A DNA stretch of 64,000 nucleotides from Branchiostoma belcheri (GCF_001625305.1 NW_017804453.1:867196-931195), one strand, 5' to 3'; numbered from the stretch's first letter, positions 46,743-59,971 are shown. Made by a program: numbers and translations. Notes: a model not told the origin generated them from the sequence alone.

Positions 46743-49700
46743 TCAGCGACGTTTCAGAAACTTGGGAAGCTTTGGTTTTTTGAACTCCCATCCCCTGTTG
46801 AGATGAAAGATAGACATACATGTATGGGTTAACACAGGATATTAGTAGCGAATACATAGAGGCTAAGTTGTTAACATTATAAGTGCAGAAAAGAAGTTAG
46901 AGGTTTCAGAATTCTGGACGTATGTTGGATTTTCGTGAATTCTGTCAGATTTTGCGAACTTCAAGTCACTTAATTTTTTCAGTTAATTGGCTTGTCATTC
47001 TCCCATGTGACCTGACACGGTAGATACAGACCCACTCCAGTGAGTAACCGTAAACCATACAGAGTAACAAAAGGTGCCAGAAGCAGACTTACTTGAAGAT
47101 CTCTCCCTCGCCCGTCACGGCGCCGTAGATGAGCGGGGCGACGCCCATGACGACCGCGGTGACGATGTGGACTGTTCGCCAGCCGGACACAGCCTCCACC
47201 TGCCTTTTTGCCGCCTGATGTGGGATATAAATTTAAATTTGAAATGTTACCATCCTTTCCATGCTTCAACTCTCTAAACATCCGATTGGTAATAATGACA
47301 GGGTGATGATGTTACAGACTACCACACTATCATGACAGTCACTTGATGAAATCCAACAACATTTAAGCATACCGTAAAGCATGCGTAAAGGTTCCGTTAT
47401 TTTACTCGCCTGAAAAGTGAACCTTTACGTACGCTTTAAGGTATGCTTAAATGACGAAGTCATCCCAGTGAGACAACAGCAGGACCCGGGACTGTGACGT
47501 CCATGCCCATACCATGTCCGTACTCACCCCGCCAGGACCGCTTAGTCCCATGACGGCGACAGGACTGACCAGGAACAGAGCCGTGTTGATGGACACGCCG
47601 ATACCGACAACTATACTGCTGTACCGGTCCGAGGCGTCCAGCGGCGTCACGCCATAACCTGTGGACATCAAAACATGGAGTCAATGATTTATCCTCTTCT
47701 CAGGAGACAGGAGCACTGGTTTTGCATTTTTTCTACCACTTAAACTTGCTGACAAAAATCAAGGAATGTAACTCACCTCCTCCCATGGCCATGCCGATCA
47801 TGACCATAGATGCCACTGTCCCTCCGTAGGCGTACGCCTGGTTCTTGGTAAACGCCATGGCCATCACGAAGGAGAACACGCAAGCACCAGCTGGGAAAAC
47901 AACATTCAAACTTCAGGAAAATGCCGTCTGTCTGCCCATGTACATGTAAGACCTAAAATCGAGAGCACATATAACGTACATCGCGAGAGAATGTTATAAA
48001 CAGACGCTGCCGCTTTTAAATCATTTTTTTAAATTTCATACTTATTTCATACTTTATTGGCCACATTATCACAATATCAGCAGAGCCCCACATAAAATTG
48101 GGCTACAACCAGGAGTTCGCAAATCCCATGCCCCATACCCTTTGTCTTTCCCCTATCTCCCTCCCATTTTCTTCCAAAAAGATAACCCACTTACCAAAGC
48201 CAGTCACGGCTTTACGTGTGGTGGTTGTGCTGGCGCCCTTATAGATGGCGATGTCAGTTCCCGGCCCGGCTGCCACCATCCCAGCTGACATCACCAGGGG
48301 AAGGGTCCACAGCAACCAAGGTGACTGGAACAAGTCCGTCATTAGAACCATTACAATGTACTGTATTACAGCTACAACACATTCTTTTATGTCAAATCTG
48401 CCATGGTTGGATATCAAACACCAAAAATATAGCAAAATAGCGATATACCTCGCATGGATTGATTCAACGTTCTTGTCTAGATGCCATGCTTTTTTGGCAC
48501 TATCTCTGTCGCTTCCCTGCCCAAAACTGTCCCTGCCCTTCCCCTGCACACATTCTATCTGCCATTTGAATATTCGAATAGGCCCACTTACGTGACGTCA
48601 TTACCAGACGGATAGGATATGTATGCGAAATACTGATGGGAGATGAAGAGATTACAAAGGGCGGACTGATATCTAACATACCTTTCCGACATCTAGAGCG
48701 ACCTTCTCGGCGAAGTACTGCGGTGCGTGGTTCAACAGTACACTCATACCCCAGGCAAAACACAGGCCGGTAGCAAGGTATGACACCGTGTTCCGGTCTG
48801 TCAGAACCTCCTTCATCGGGATTTCACTTCCGTCCTGTGGGCAAAACAACCTGTTCTCACAATCTGCTGAACAAAACCAACCTACCAATCAACCTGTTTT
48901 CACAACCAGCCAATCACAATCAACCAATAATCTTCAAATCACAATCATCCAATCACGGTGCTCGCACCTGCGCTGTGTTCTTGCCGGAGTTGATGGTGTC
49001 CCTCTCGGACGTGTTGATGTTGTCGTCTAAACTTGGGTTGGGCTTCACGGAGAGAACCCACACTAGCGACCAGACGATGCCGAGTGGACCTGGTAATTAG
49101 AACGTTAGCAGAACACAATGAGTCAACACGACTGTCGTCTCGTTTGGCTTTTGATACAGATAGAAAAGAAAAATACAGTGTTTTTGGAATTTTCTAGGGT
49201 AAAAACATCGCGAAGAGATTCTGTGTTCGCATATCCGCGACTCAAACATTGGCTGTCACCGAGGAAAAAGAAGTGGATGCTACTTGAAACGTATGACAGT
49301 TTTCAAAATATATCTGAGTGACTGTTTTCTTGTGCAGACATTGGTTGCATAGAAATACCATTATGGCGATTAACTTGGCGATTGATAGGCTATAGACTTC
49401 TTACCGTAGATGTAGAAAGCGGGCATGTATCCATGGGCTTGTTTCAAGGCAAGCACACGAAAACTGACCAGCCAGCCTTCCTAGGTAATACGCTATAGAA
49501 TAAACGGTAATTTTAGCTCATATTCAAGCAAAGCAACTCCCTTACATATTCAAAGCGTTCTATACTGAATGCAGTCGACGTGGATTACATGGTAACAAGA
49601 AATCGTATATTGTCCTCCAGGAAGTGTTTTGGGTTTTCGTGAATGTATTGTACCTGTTGAGGGGGTTGTACGGTGTATATAATAACACACATACCGCAGC

Positions 49701-52700
49701 CAATTCCTGAATTTATCCACGTACCGTTCAACTACTCTTACCCGGGGTCATCTTCAGGCTTGACCTCCCTGTCAATCGAGTGACCAATAATATCCATCTA
49801 CTCTCTCTCTGCAACTGCCCCACAAACTAATTAAAACAATGCCCCCTTCCCCGGACGTTTTCAGTATCAGAGACGACGTGGCCGTCCCTTACTTACTTGC
49901 TAAGGTGAGTGACACCATGGTACTTCTCTCCGACTTGGGCGCCCAGCGGTGAAGCACGCCGTACGCCGCAGGTATGGTCACTCCCTGTTTGTCATGAGGG
50001 TATGTGTCTTAAACAGCATCATCAAGGCAACTCATATCTGTTCAAATATGTGAAAACACTAAACAAAAAGCGAGCTAAATTTATTTGATGTGAGCTGATG
50101 TAGTAACTGTATTTAGCAACTTTGTACACGTTTTGTTGTGACCTTTACCTGGCCCGGTGTGGAAGAAATGTATTTAGGCCCTCATTCATTCATCTATTGA
50201 AATGCATCTAGAAAAGTCATTTCTGATATGGAGGTACAATGAACGACATCTAGCGGCTGTTACCTGACAGCAGCCTTCCAGAAACATCATGACGGCCACG
50301 GAGACATCGGCGGTGTGCGGGCTTCCACGGAACGTCATGGGCAGGGGCACGAACAGGTGAACCAGGCACGATATAAACATCATCGTCCCCAGGATTCTGC
50401 ATAAAGAGAAAATTACATTTCCAAGATCGGAGATTTCACACTGAATGTATTTGAACTACATTGTTTGATCACAGGAAAATACCTGATCGAATTACATCAT
50501 AGGTGGATTATTACGATTGTAGGCCGTAACGTAATCCGATATTACACCATGGTTTATACTCCATACCATGATTACACAGCAAACATTCCTGTTTACCTCA
50601 TACCATATCCTACCACCCAGGGAATACTGGGTCTCAACCCTGTCAAGCAACTGGAACCTAATCTCCTGTCACCAACTTCCAATCTTTGTAAGATGCAAAC
50701 TCCGCCCAAAACAATACTTCCGTCCCAGGAGTAATCAGCGTCATTACTTGTTACTTGCCACTTGTTAGCGCACACAATTGTGAAACATTGGGGTTCTCAT
50801 TTAGTAAGATATGATGTACATTCAACAAGGAATGAAGTCCTAAACTTTTGAAACTTACTTGACTGCTGAGCCCTTGGCCGCCACGAAACCACCGGGAAAG
50901 GCGAAGAAGATCTGACCGATGGGGAACATCAAGTGATGCACGATGCCCATCGCCTGCACCCAGTCCCCATCGTCCTGTACGGGAATTCAATTATTGTTAC
51001 AGTATATATCATTTCAGTGAGCAACCAAACAGGCTAAGATGCGTCAATCCATCTAGATACATTATAAATCGCATATACATGTATCAATAATTTTCTATGC
51101 AGAATTCTACCCCTTAGTCGTTGTATAAAACGTTGTCTATATTTGTATTTTAGAAAACATACAATTTCAGTACTGGGAATGCCTTAGGTGTAAAATATCA
51201 TCAGTATCACCTCATTAAAAAGCACTCAAAATAAAGCTACCTGTCTCTTCATTCTCTCGTTTAGCTCTTCCTCGATTTCCTGGTCTGACCTGGTCAGGAG
51301 TGACTCTCTCAGGAACTGGTGCAGCGCGTTTTCTGATTCCTGCATGGCTTGAACGGCAGCATAGGCGACACTGCTCCTCCCTTCTTCACGGACTTCCATT
51401 TCAGGTTCGTCTTCTTTTTCGTGGTGGTGGTGGTGGGTTTTCTTTTCCTGCTTGCTTGCTTTGACTTCGTGGCTTTTGACATCGTGGTGTTTCTCGTGTT
51501 TGGTTGACCTTTTTGGAGATCCTGGAATCTGGCCCGAGCTCCGTCTCCAGAAATGCCCGGATGAAGTTGATGTACCACGGCGTCTTCTCGTCTTGGTCCC
51601 CCCTCTGCTCATGCGCGGATGGAGAAGGGATTTCTGCCCGACTGCTCGGAGTTTCCTCTCCGATTTCCTTTAATAATCAAGAATCCAACTTTGTAAACAT
51701 CATATTCTTCATTCTAAAATTCACCTTTAAGATTCGACATTTAAAGATAACTTCAAGGTTCCGTTATTTTAGTCGCCTGAACGCATGCTTTGAGGTATGC
51801 TTGAATGTCGAATTCCATGCAGCAATTGTGCGTTTATAAAGGCACTTTTAAGTCATTCTTTACTTTTAATGATTTCACACCACAATTCACATATTCGTGA
51901 AACGTATCATGATATGTATAATATAAAACATTTTGGTGTTTTAACAGCGTAATTTCTCGTCAAATAGCACAGGCTCGAGGTTTGTGTATTAACTCCGGCT
52001 CCGGCAATTACCTTATCAAGCTTATCATTAACCTTAGTGAAGTAAGATGTTACATATGGGGTGTGTGTGTCAGGATGACTGTTAATCCATTGTTAGCTTA
52101 TGTATTTACGACACTGTTAGTTAATATCTGTTGGGGTAGGTTATTGATTAGAAGCAGGAGTAAAGGTATAAAGGCATGGGTAAGACGTATGGGTAAGACG
52201 TATGGGTTATTATTCGAGAGTTAGCACTGCCTGAAGATGTCTTAGTACCTTAGTCAAACATCATCATGGGTGTCTTGGAAACCAGCCACGGGTTTAGACC
52301 AGGGTTTTTTTTTGTGGGGGGGGGGGGTGAATTATGAAAAGTATTCTGCCAACCAGTGTAGATTGCACAGACATCCAACATGCCATAGTATTGTAAGAGT
52401 GTAGTAGTATAGCAGCAGCAATGGTGATGATGATGAAAAGGAGAAGAAGTTAGCATTAGTCACATGTCCTTTCAATATACACACCACAGCCTTTACCTTA
52501 CCTTTACGTTTGCACATATCGTCAGTATGTTTAGACACTTCTACACTACTATCCACTACTTATTTATAATTAGTACCCGGTCACATGCGTCGTACGATCG
52601 TCGTGGATCTTGGGATGGTCGTGCATCTGTCGTACAAAATTCAGTTGTGCTTGCGACGGATCCAGAAAAGGCTGTATTAGATCCTTACGGTGATGGTTCT

Positions 52701-55407
52701 GTTACAGCCTGCTTAAAAATACTACCAGCATCCAAGTTCGTACGACGTCCTACGACGGATGTGACCGCGCCGTGACATCATTGTACTTACCTTGGACTCT
52801 GGGTGCTGGTGGTGCAAGGCATGACGGGGGCAGCGTTCCCATACAAGTCACAGGTATAACGGCAAGAAAGGAGGGGAAGAGCCAAGAGACAGTGTGAACG
52901 CTAGAAACATGTGTAAATTAAAGCAGGTACATTTTTTTCACAGCATGGTATAGAAAAAGTACTTGCGGTGTACATAATGAGCAACATTTCTTTCTTTATT
53001 TATTTCTACATTACTTACATTACTTTACAAATGGTAAAAATGTGCAAAGATCATAGAGAAGCAAAAAGGTGAGCTATTGTTAACATGAAATAACAACATG
53101 TATCGATGCTGACAGTTCTACTCAATATGTGACAGGGTTAACTTGCCGGTAGAGAAGTTGATGATTCAAGGTCAAGTAAGGTCAACCATAATATGAGAGT
53201 TTGTGATGAATTCATGAGATATGGACAGAGAATACAATGGTAAAAAGTTTATAAAAGTGTAGATTGTTGTGTACTTTTATTGTTGAATATGGTCCGATAC
53301 ACCTAGATATACAGATATTGTAGTATATGTTGTTATCAAAGACTTTAAAGCTGTTTTCTGAAGTTGTTTTGAACTCAATGGTAAGTCGTGGTTGGTGACC
53401 CCCAGGTGAAACAGATATTTCTCAGTCCCCGCCAATAATGACAGCTGTATAGAACATTGCCCTAGGCAAAAAAATACGCACATGTTCTAAAAATCGCCAT
53501 AGAAAGCATCATCTACCCATTGTTTTAAGAGATGATGTTTATTAGTAGTTCTTTGCAATCGATATCGCACGTTTTTCACCCTGATAAGTGATTAAAAACT
53601 GAAAGATGGATATTATATGACATCTTCTGTATCATGTGTTAGATTAAGAGTGCCATCTCTGTCAGTGCCCCCTAGGGAAATCTTCCATGTCAATTCATAA
53701 CCTATATCAAGATTTCGTTTGTATTTGTGAGAACAAAAAAGCTATTTAGACCATAATAACATTTATCACCACAGTTGGGATTTTTTTCTTGACCCATTTT
53801 GTGTTATGGTTTCGAAGGTTATTTTGATACTCCGTCCCTAGACGTTGTTAAACGAAGCTACCTGTAAAGGCGATTTCATCCTTGAGTAGATAAGAAATGG
53901 GCCCTTCATGAGAGGGCTTTTGTTGTAAAGTAGGCAGACGAGTCGCCCAATCTGTGCGTGGCGCCCTAGGCGGTCACGTGGGGATTTGTACTCTCACTGA
54001 CGTACCAACAGAGACCAGTGTGATAAACGAAAAACTTTGAAACAATCCTGATCATCTAAACTATCGAAACGACTGAAAAATATGAAATAATGGTCCCTCT
54101 CATTGTTTGAGGTGTGTGTGTGTTTGATCCCTATTGACCTCCGTTCATCTGGCCCGCAGGCTACCACATACCCCTTATTGTCTCTACCACTTAGCCAAGG
54201 GTCATCGGAGTGATATATGTACGTGGTAAAGTTTTAGATTGATTTAAGGTGTCTTAACAAGGCTGTCACATTTTTAACCCTGGTAACTTCATAAAAATCC
54301 AGTCACCTTAAATACATGGATTTGATGCTCTCTGTGGGTCCGATTAAAAAAATTCCCACCCAATGTATCGTTTGTATGCTTTGAACGATGTGTCAAAGTT
54401 GCCCAAGGGTACATTCCATGCGACATGATTGAAAGCCTCTTTATAATACCTGTTTAGGATATAGGGCACCCTGTTCAAACCATCTGCTGTATAAACGTAA
54501 TAAATGTAAACTGTACTCATTCACAATGTTCTTGTTATAAATATTGCAAACTCAATTGGAAGAAAAAACTGATAAAATTAATTGTAATCTCATTTGTATA
54601 AACTGGACGCATATGTAACTCATAGCTCAATACTACAAAATATAACTATTTACAGTTGGGCTAAAATCACCTTTTAGCGAGTAGATCTAGATTTAACATG
54701 TAATGTTTACTAATCAGATGCGTGTGTAGCGTACATTTGGTGTTTCTTAATCTTTAATTGATGGTTCTGTAACACTCATTACGCATTACAAAACAAATCA
54801 TACAGACCGCTCACTGCTCGTAAAATTGTCAGGGGTGGTACAGCGTGATTTTTCGTCTAGATGTTCATTTATTTGTATGGTTGTATTTTTCCTTGTTGCC
54901 TACAAAATTCGATCCGAAAGATTACTTTGAAACAGAGCTATCACATGTAAGAGATTACGTGTTTGGCTCCAGTGAAGAGCCATTTTTCTGTCCAATAATA
55001 AGGAGAGCCATTTTTTGGGTTTGATTTTTTACCACCCAAGTTATTCAAAGTTTTCCACCCAATCTGTTCAAAACATTTTATAGCTGCTGGCTCTCACCAC
55101 CTAACAGGAATAAGCTACATTGTATCTTGGTGTGCGTATTGACTTAAAAAAGTTCATCAGTGTTGTAAAACAACATTAGATGAAGCCATAAATTCCTCCA
55201 TTTTTTTAGCAAATAGTTTCAATTCCAGGAATACTATAGATCACCAAATGACATATATTTTGTGCTGTCGAGAGGGGTTTTTGTACCTACCCATTTGGTC
55301 ACCGCTTCTGACAAGCCCAGTTGCATGCTGGGATACAGGCCACCTGATATGAAGAAGCTGGCCAGAAGTAGAGAGTAAACCAGCGTGCGTTTAGGAGGGC
55401 GCTTCAT
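46743..55407 (-). CDS. SLC17-like transporter unit 3, with two frameshifts (possible pseudogene)
   Basis: Exons: 55407-55291, microexon 52805-52791, 51667-51241, 50974-50859, 50396-50264, 49984-49897, 49492-49405, 49089-48968, 48834-48682, 48324-48195, 47890-47777, 47658-47528, 47214-47093, 46794-46743 (stop TGA). Start MKRPPKRTLVYSLLLASFF. Most exons equal those of unit 1 in size and phase, and signatures are intact (GQIFFAFPGGFVAAKG, PAAYGVLHRWAPKSERS, GVTPLDASDRYSSIVVGIG). The third exon has one extra base in a T5 run (51510-51514 on plus), shifting SKRSTKH out of frame. Exon 49492-49405 is 88 bp against 87 in unit 1, with one extra base at about 49450. Without these insertions the length would be 601 aa. 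All other exons look constrained, so recent inactivation or sequencing error are both possible. Confidence 0.82.
47360..47453. mobile_element. Palindromic mini-element, copy 1
   Basis: A 94-bp near-perfect inverted repeat: CATTTAAGCATACC at the left and GGTATGCTTAAATG at the right. Arms extend inward to AAAGGTTC and GAACCTTT around a TTTACTCGCCTGAAA loop. It lies in an intron of unit 3. A related copy is at 51732-51813. Confidence 0.8.
51732..51813. mobile_element. Palindromic mini-element, copy 2, degraded
   Basis: Bounded by ATTCGACATT and AATGTCGAAT. It shares the AAGGTTCCGTTATTTT and TCGCCTGAA core and the GAGGTATGCTTGAATG arm with copy 1. It sits about 65 bp before the loop exon of unit 3. 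Confidence 0.75.
52578..52767. mobile_element. MITE with TIR CGGTCACATNCGTCG, copy 1
   Basis: Starts CGGTCACATGCGTCGTACGA and ends TCCTACGACGGATGTGACCG, about 190 bp. It is non-coding. It ends only 24 bp before the donor of the 15-nt microexon of unit 3. The related copy is at 55476-55686, and a half-copy may lie at about 63473-63641. Confidence 0.75.
52791..52805 (-). CDS. 15-nt microexon of transporter unit 3
   Basis: CACCCAGAGTCCAAG between acceptor TTGCACCACCAG and donor GTAAGT. It is phase 0-0 and adds HPESK between TKW and EIGEET. It is matched by the 18-nt exon in unit 1. Confidence 0.5.
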
Positions 55408-55475
55408 CTTTACCAGGCTCCTGTAAAAACGGGAGTTAGTTCTTGTCATTGAATGTCTGAATGTCCATTTAGATG

Positions 55476-55686
55476 CGGTCACATTCGTCGGGCATTATAG
55501 GTCGTCGTACGAGTTTGACTTGGTAAGATTTTAAAGCAGGCCGTGACAGATCCAAATACCGATAACGATATATTTTAAAACAGCCTTTTCTGTTACAAGA
55601 CAGCTGAACTTTGTATCACACAATCACGGCTATTCCAAGAATGTCCTGTTTGCGATCGTAAGATGATCGTGGGACGAATGTGACCA
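55476..55686. mobile_element. MITE with TIR CGGTCACATNCGTCG, copy 2
   Basis: Starts CGGTCACATTCGTCGGGC and ends GTGGGACGAATGTGACCAG, about 211 bp. It lies in the first intron of unit 3, immediately upstream of its first coding exon. Confidence 0.75.
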
Positions 55687-56864
55687 GGCGCTTGACATGT
55701 ATGTCAGTAGTCGAGCTGTAAAATCTTTCCACGTACTTACGTCATTACATTCGTATCTTCATTTGTTGTCTCCATCTTTCAGGCTCTAACTTTCAATTTT
55801 CAACGGTCTCCCCGAAAGCAACGAGGGTAACAGTTATGGGAGGATGAATGACCACCGATTCTCAAAACAACTTTTTTTACTCCTACCACTACAAACGGAA
55901 GTTCATGAAAGCAATGAATGACTGTTTCATACATCTTCAAACTTGCTTAACACTTGGAACTAATATGTAGGCCATCCCAACACTTGCTGATACACTGAAC
56001 CTGAAATCATGTCTATTTCATTTGCCATACACAATGACTCATAAGTTGCTGGCCTGTAAGATCGGTGAGAGAAAGAGCCTATTTAATTTTCCGAACAACT
56101 AAGACCCGTGTGCTTTGTGAACCATTAAGAATGTAAAGGACAAAATCAGGTACAATTTCGTCGTCTTACATTACTGGACTATGACTTATTCTTTGGAGGC
56201 AGTGACTAATGAATAGTTAACAGTTTTTAATGATATGTGGAATCCTGTTGTGATCTTCTTCATGTATTGGATACATGTATGTCATGGTGTGACATGGATT
56301 CTACGCTTTCAGCCATTTATATTGCATTGTACAGTAGTTTATTCCACTCAAACAGACACTTTGCTCATCAACCACGTACAGCAACACCAAGAGATCAACA
56401 TGAACACTTGGCACTTTTCTGTAAAATAATGAACGTTTGGATTGGCATATCTACGGTGGCCGTTTCATCAGTTTGAATTCACAGCATTCAATATGAGAGG
56501 AAGCCACGCCCCCAAATCGCAAACTTGCTTGAACAACTTTCACCTTCATAAGAAGTATGCGTGCAAGTATGCCACAGACGTTGGGGACCAGTCTTTGTCA
56601 TAAAACACAATAATGTCTGCATGCAACTGTACCCCATGCAATAACCAGCACTGTATGAAACAGCCAAGAAAAGCATCAATGGAAAATTTTGCCTACCTGT
56701 GGTTTTACTTGCCTAGAGCGAAACAAGTACTCGGCCCCCAAACTGGCTTCTCTTCTCGTCGGATCTCGAAACTTAAGTGACTGTTTACAACTTTAGAGAG
56801 TCGTAATCATTCTTGCGTGGTATTATCTTCAAGAAGACGGTAATTCAGACAAGATCTGCGCACG

Positions 56865-57020
56865 AAGAAGACGATACTGCGATCCTTTGGAATGCCTATC
56901 GCCTCACACCACCGCCATTTTTCTTCAGAACAGACTGGTCGAGTCGGGTTTGACGAGGTTTTTCGACGCTTTTACTGGCGGGGTGACGACCTCCCGGGGG
57001 GACCACTATAAACCGGAGGT
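56865..57020 (-). promoter_or_regulatory. Promoter/first-exon block of transporter unit 3
   Basis: Paralogous to 44524-44680. On the minus strand a TATA-like TTTATAGTGG lies at about 57003-57012. A conserved ATGGCGG and a donor GTGAGGCGATAGGC (exon end 56908) follow. The short upstream frame after ATGGCG closes within five codons in both copies, so the first exon is probably non-coding with a tiny uORF. Confidence 0.6.
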
Positions 57021-59950
57021 GTCTGATTCACCTGGCAGTAACGTATTCCACTAAACACACATGTTACATTATCAGCTTGTCGTGTGTCCTGCACTTCATG
57101 ATATGAATTCTACGGGTGAGCACACTTAAGTGATGAACTAAAGAGTTTGGAAAGATTTTTTCGCCATCAACCAACTAATTAAAGATGATTGCAAGCTTAT
57201 AATCGCCTCGTGCGTGTACTGTCCTTACCGTTCATATGCGTCATTATGAGCTGTTCATCTGAATCACAGATAATCCTCAATGTTTTGTACAAGTGCGTAT
57301 ATATGAAGATATGAGTGTCGAACATGTAATATATGCCAAAAAGGGGCAAAATCCATTGGAAATGGTAAATGCCGTCTCCGTGCCATTTGCCCCTTAGCTT
57401 TCTAAAATAGATTATCACCCATACTCTACTCGACTCGACATGTCAGATATATCGTCTATTCTTCCTACCTATAGGTTTGTATCTATCTTTTTTTCAAATA
57501 AACGTAGGTACTGTTCTCCCGACGTTGCTTTAGTCTATATTGTTGGTGTTCACATTGAACAAAGTTCATAAGGTTGACGGCTAAATTTTTCATCCCTTCG
57601 GCGTTTTAACTACATTTACTTCTGGTGTCTTAACATACGATTTCCATAGTCAAAAAGAAATAGCAAACTCTAGAATGCAATCTTTCTCTCGCCTTTGTCG
57701 CCCCCTATTGTCCCAAATCTGTAAAGATGAGAATGTTTGATCGCGCGCGATTTTGGCCAAAGGCGATTTTACCCCCGACATGACCTGTTTGTGCTGTTAC
57801 ATGGGTGGACTGGCGCGAAAGTAAGAGAGGGAATCCGAGGGCACCAATTCTGATGTAAGTAATTCAGGTTTATTCTAGCTGAATGATTAACACTAGACTA
57901 TCATATGGTGTATATGCCAGGTGTACTCTTTCGTGACTTCCGTTGACGTCCATTGACCTTCGTTTCTGCATCTACCATGAGACATTATGGCGGAGGAAGT
58001 CCCATAATATGTTCACTCTGAGGCCTTCTTTTACATCCATGCACGGAGGCTTTATTTCTGTGTGTCTCTGTGTGTTTGTGTGTGTGTCTGTTGGTGTGTT
58101 CGCTTGTGTGTCTGCAGTTATTTCAATTTTCAGATGGTGTATATAAGGACACTGGCAGGAAGTTAGGTCAAAGGTCCCAGAAATGCCCCAGGAAAGGTCA
58201 TCTCTTTATGGGAGGTGCATGCATTCCTTCCATCGATGCTAAAACAAAAGAGATGAAAGTCAAGACTACGTATATCAATTTCAAAAATCACTTCCGTATT
58301 GAAGGTAATTGAAATACCTTTTCTGATGTGTTGCATTTTATGTTACAGGCACCACCTTTTTGTGGAAGTGAACATCACCTTAATGTTAAGCAAGCTATAG
58401 CTAACGCAACCAACCTGTCATCAATACGTCCCCTGTGGTACCATCTTTGAATTACCATTGGGCTACATTTGGCATTCAGTGCGCAAAACATTTTACCAGT
58501 GCGTCCACGTCTGATTGGAATCTTTCGTATTGTATATTAAACACTCCATCACAAAAGTTGTACATCCTTTGGTGGTTTATTCTGTTCACTAATCCCTATA
58601 AACATGTTCACTCAAACACTCGTCTCAGTGATTACAGGTTGAACTATTCATAAGTACCGCCTGATTCAGTCCACAAAATGAGATCCATCTCATCTAAAGC
58701 CAGAACATTTTAACGATAGTTAATACCTAACGTTGGACACAGAACTGTAAAATGACGCCGATGTCTTATCAAGGGTTCTGTCTGTAATTGTATGGGATCT
58801 TCGACAGTTGTACTCTGAATGTTGAGTCGTGGGGCCGCCGCGATCTTGCTCTTGCAGTTGTGTCCGTCAAATAAAAAGAGTAAATTTTGTGCAGTTGTAC
58901 ATATCTATTAAATCTGTTGACCATGTTTCCCGATGTTTGAGTTGCGTGTCCTGTCATAGGCGAGGCAGCAAAACGCACATCGTGTGGATATCTGTGAACG
59001 AGAAGAGAAAAAAAAACATCATGGTATACTTCAAAGCAATGTAATAATCCCGTGGGATTAAAATTAGGAACACGGACGGGTAATCTTGTAAAATGTTCTG
59101 TGCGACGAATGAGACCGCGGTCTGTAATCTCTGATCAATGTCCCGATTACAAGGGGAGGCTTTGATGAATAAGCCACGAACTACGAGCCCTCTAGCCCTT
59201 ACACTACCAGCGGTAGAAAGTTGACCTATATGTGAACTGTCTATTTACATTGTATTACAAACCTTTCAGCTTTTTTTTTCATTTTTTCCATGAAATGCTC
59301 AAAAATGTTATATCTAATTACACCCCCTGGTTGTGTCAGGGCTTTTATCATGTATACGTGCAACATTTTAGCTCTCCTCTGATCCCTCCTGTTGAGGGAG
59401 CAAAGATCTGAAACACGACAGATTTTGGGCCGCAGCTATCGGCGCAAAAAGCTCCCCAGTTGAATCACCCCTTGCCCTTGTGTGCATAACAAAATCTTCC
59501 CTGGAGCAACTTCTCAGACCTCGTGCTGTATCATACTAAAGAACCTCCCCCACAGACCCAAGAACAGACCAAGGTCATGGACGCGAAGTTTGGCACACTA
59601 AAGTAGCCGTTTGGCAACAAATTCTCTGTTTATTATGGGGTTAGGCAGCAGAAAGAAGATTACAAGTGCATGTCATCCGACCAAAGTCATCCGATTTTAT
59701 GTTAACGTCACGCTCCAAATAAGGTCATATCGAAGGTGAAATTCAGTCATAAGATTCAACCATAAGTCACAGAGCCAACATGTTTTAGTAGTGAGGTTGC
59801 TGCTACAATCTCATTCATAAATTCTCATATAACGGGGACAAAAGATGAAAGGAAACATATGGAAGTATATGTTACTAGTACGTAAAAACGTTCGAGAAAA
59901 ACATTATATAACACACTGGTATAGCTATACATTGCGATGGAATAACTTAC
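57021..59950. other. Region without recognised genes
   Basis: I see a (GT)-rich stretch at about 58058-58115 and no supported exon. A 3' UTR exon of the peptide gene at 59972-61740 is expected here because a donor follows its stop codon, but I cannot place it. Confidence 0.45.
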
Positions 59951-59971
59951 CTTAAGAACTAAGACTTCGAT

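Noticed and set aside
46606..46857. 83-codon frame at the end of unit 3
   Set aside because: The splice from 47093 is phase 2, which selects the frame GWEFKKPKLPKF-stop instead. That frame is also conserved in unit 1.
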